The position numbers and the translations under genes are program-made. Below are positions 5,457 through 6,338 of a stretch of DNA of 6,338 nucleotides, piece by piece. Under the pieces are notes generated by a model. The model was not told the DNA's origin. It made no database searches and worked only from the letters and a program-made list of their open reading frames with translations. Source of the DNA: DASVWH01 sp036389715 (lineage in GTDB: Bacteria; Acidobacteriota; Blastocatellia; Pyrinomonadales; Pyrinomonadaceae); contig DASVWH010000030.1 in the NCBI GenBank assembly GCA_036389715.1, positions 1 through 6,338 on the forward strand, read 5' to 3'. Within the stretch, counting starts at the first letter, position 1. Each line of letters starts with the position of its first letter.

Positions 5457-6338
5457 CTACTTTGCCGCCGACGCCCTGAGGGCCGCGTCAAGCGCCGCCT
5501 TCAACTGTTCAGGGGTCGGGTCGGAGACCATTCGACCGTTGACGAAGATGGTCGGCGTGGTGTGGACGCCGAGCCGCAGCCCGTCGCGGATGTCGCGCTG
5601 CACCTTGTCGGAAAACTTGCCCGAGTCGAGCGCGGCGTCGAACTTCGCGCGGTCGAGCGAGAGCCGGGCGGCGTATTCCTTGAGCCGGGCGACCCCGAGC
5701 TGCGTCTGGTTGCGCATCAACAGCGCCACGTACTCCCAATACTTGCCCTGCTCGCGCGCAGCCTCCGCCGCCTCCGCAGCCTTGAAGCCTTCTGCGTGCT
5801 GTTCCAGCGGAAAGTCCCGCACGACCAGGCGCACCCTGCCGCCCGACTCGCGGACAAGCTGCTCGACCAGGGGCTGGGCCGCCGCGCAGCTCGGGCACTG
5901 GTAGTCAGTAAACTCCACTATCGTCACAGGAGCAGCCGTGTTGCCCAGCACCGGCTGGTCGTCCGTCGCAATCTCGTAGACGGGCGGCTCGGGCCGCGCG
6001 AGGAACGTCTGGACGGAGGCCGCGCGGCGTAACTGCGTGGCGAAGGCCAGCTGCGCCTCGCGCACGGCACGCTCCTGCAAATACTGTATGATGCGGTCCC
6101 TGACCGGCGCGAACTCCGCACCCAGCCGCGCCTTGTTCTGCTCGTAAAAGACGCGCGCCTCCTCTTCCGTCACCTGCTTGATCTTCGACGCCACCTCGGT
6201 TTCGAGCAGCGCGTTGGTCGTCACCTTCCGCTTCCGGGCCTCCTGCTCCAGAAGCGCGTCGTTGATGCGCAGCTCAAGCTCTCTCTGGCGCAGCGCGTAG
6301 ACCTGCTCCTGCACGCTGTAGATGAGAGGCCGCAGCGA
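5457..6338 (-). CDS. SurA-like N-terminal region fused to a DsbA-family thioredoxin domain, N-terminus cut off
   Basis: The frame is open from the right edge to the TAG at 5459-5457, giving 293 visible residues; the true start lies outside the window, since codons continue in frame up to 6338. Visible residues 1 to about 95 are helical and charged (LELRINDALLEQEARKRKVT, then KQVTEEEARVFYEQNKARLG), like the SurA/parvulin-type chaperone N-terminal region. From about residue 120 a DsbA-like (Thioredoxin_4) domain follows: APVTIVEFTDYQCPSC with the active-site CPSC at 148-151, an inserted helical part, and the cis-Pro loop HTTPTIFVNGR with Pro at about 262. Such proteins are exported thiol oxidases or isomerases acting in the periplasm, sometimes anchored as lipoproteins; the targeting signal is not visible. 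The redox partner is unknown. A terminator at 5391-5428 follows. Confidence 0.92.
   Translation of the reverse strand, partial: SLRPLIYSVQEQVYALRQRELELRINDALLEQEARKRKVTTNALLETEVASKIKQVTEEEARVFYEQNKARLGAEFAPVRDRIIQYLQERAVREAQLAFATQLRRAASVQTFLARPEPPVYEIATDDQPVLGNTAAPVTIVEFTDYQCPSCAAAQPLVEQLVRESGGRVRLVVRDFPLEQHAEGFKAAEAAEAAREQGKYWEYVALLMRNQTQLGVARLKEYAARLSLDRAKFDAALDSGKFSDKVQRDIRDGLRLGVHTTPTIFVNGRMVSDPTPEQLKAALDAALRASAAK

Noticed and set aside
6312..6314. GTG as the true start of the DsbA-like gene
   Set aside because: The frame continues upstream to the window edge with sensible residues (LRPLIYSVQEQ), and no ribosome site precedes the GTG, so the gene is truncated by the window.

Overview
The window looks like a chromosomal fragment of a GC-rich Gram-negative bacterium, most probably an acidobacterium of the Blastocatellia type. 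This rests on gene content rather than on a marker gene: a long exported protein joining TolB-like (PD40) and FG-GAP/VCBS propellers, a SurA-like/DsbA-like exported thiol protein, and two unnamed small proteins that resemble families I associate with that group. No rRNA, tRNA, CRISPR, transposase or phage gene was seen.

Layout: (1) Positions 1-401, minus strand: the 5' part of a gene for an exported protein of unknown function, cut by the left edge and visibly richer in A+T codons than the rest. (2) 616-978, minus: a 120-residue conserved hypothetical protein, with a weak hairpin terminator at 557-572. (3) 979-2193: a 1.2-kb gap between divergent genes. It holds a 19-bp dyad (1199-1217), a 14-bp palindrome (1243-1256), a 27-unit tandem array with a strict 21-bp period (1254-1830), a probable promoter (about 1832-1860) and a GC-rich, foldable leader of about 330 nt. 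(4) 2194-4971, plus: a 925-residue secreted protein with an N-terminal pre-peptidase-C-like domain, an unnamed beta-rich domain, six PD40 blades and six 45-residue FG-GAP/VCBS repeats. (5) 4972-5182: two strong hairpins between convergent genes, the second with perfect 25-bp arms and A4/T4 tracts suited to terminating both ways. (6) 5183-5368, minus: a 61-residue protein with four CxxC pairs. (7) 5457 to the right edge, minus: the C-terminal 293 residues of a SurA-N-like plus DsbA-like protein, ending in a hairpin terminator just ahead of the Cys-rich gene.

How they fit together: three products (left partial gene, propeller protein, DsbA-like protein) appear to be exported. The DsbA-like protein and the small zinc protein lie in the same direction with little room for a separate promoter between them. 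The most unusual object is the 21-bp array. Its first nine units differ only by transitions, keep an alternating purine-pyrimidine core, and are arranged so that two-fold symmetry centres recur every 10.5 bp, one turn of B-DNA. It does not read as protein, despite open frames created by its 21-nt (7-codon) period.
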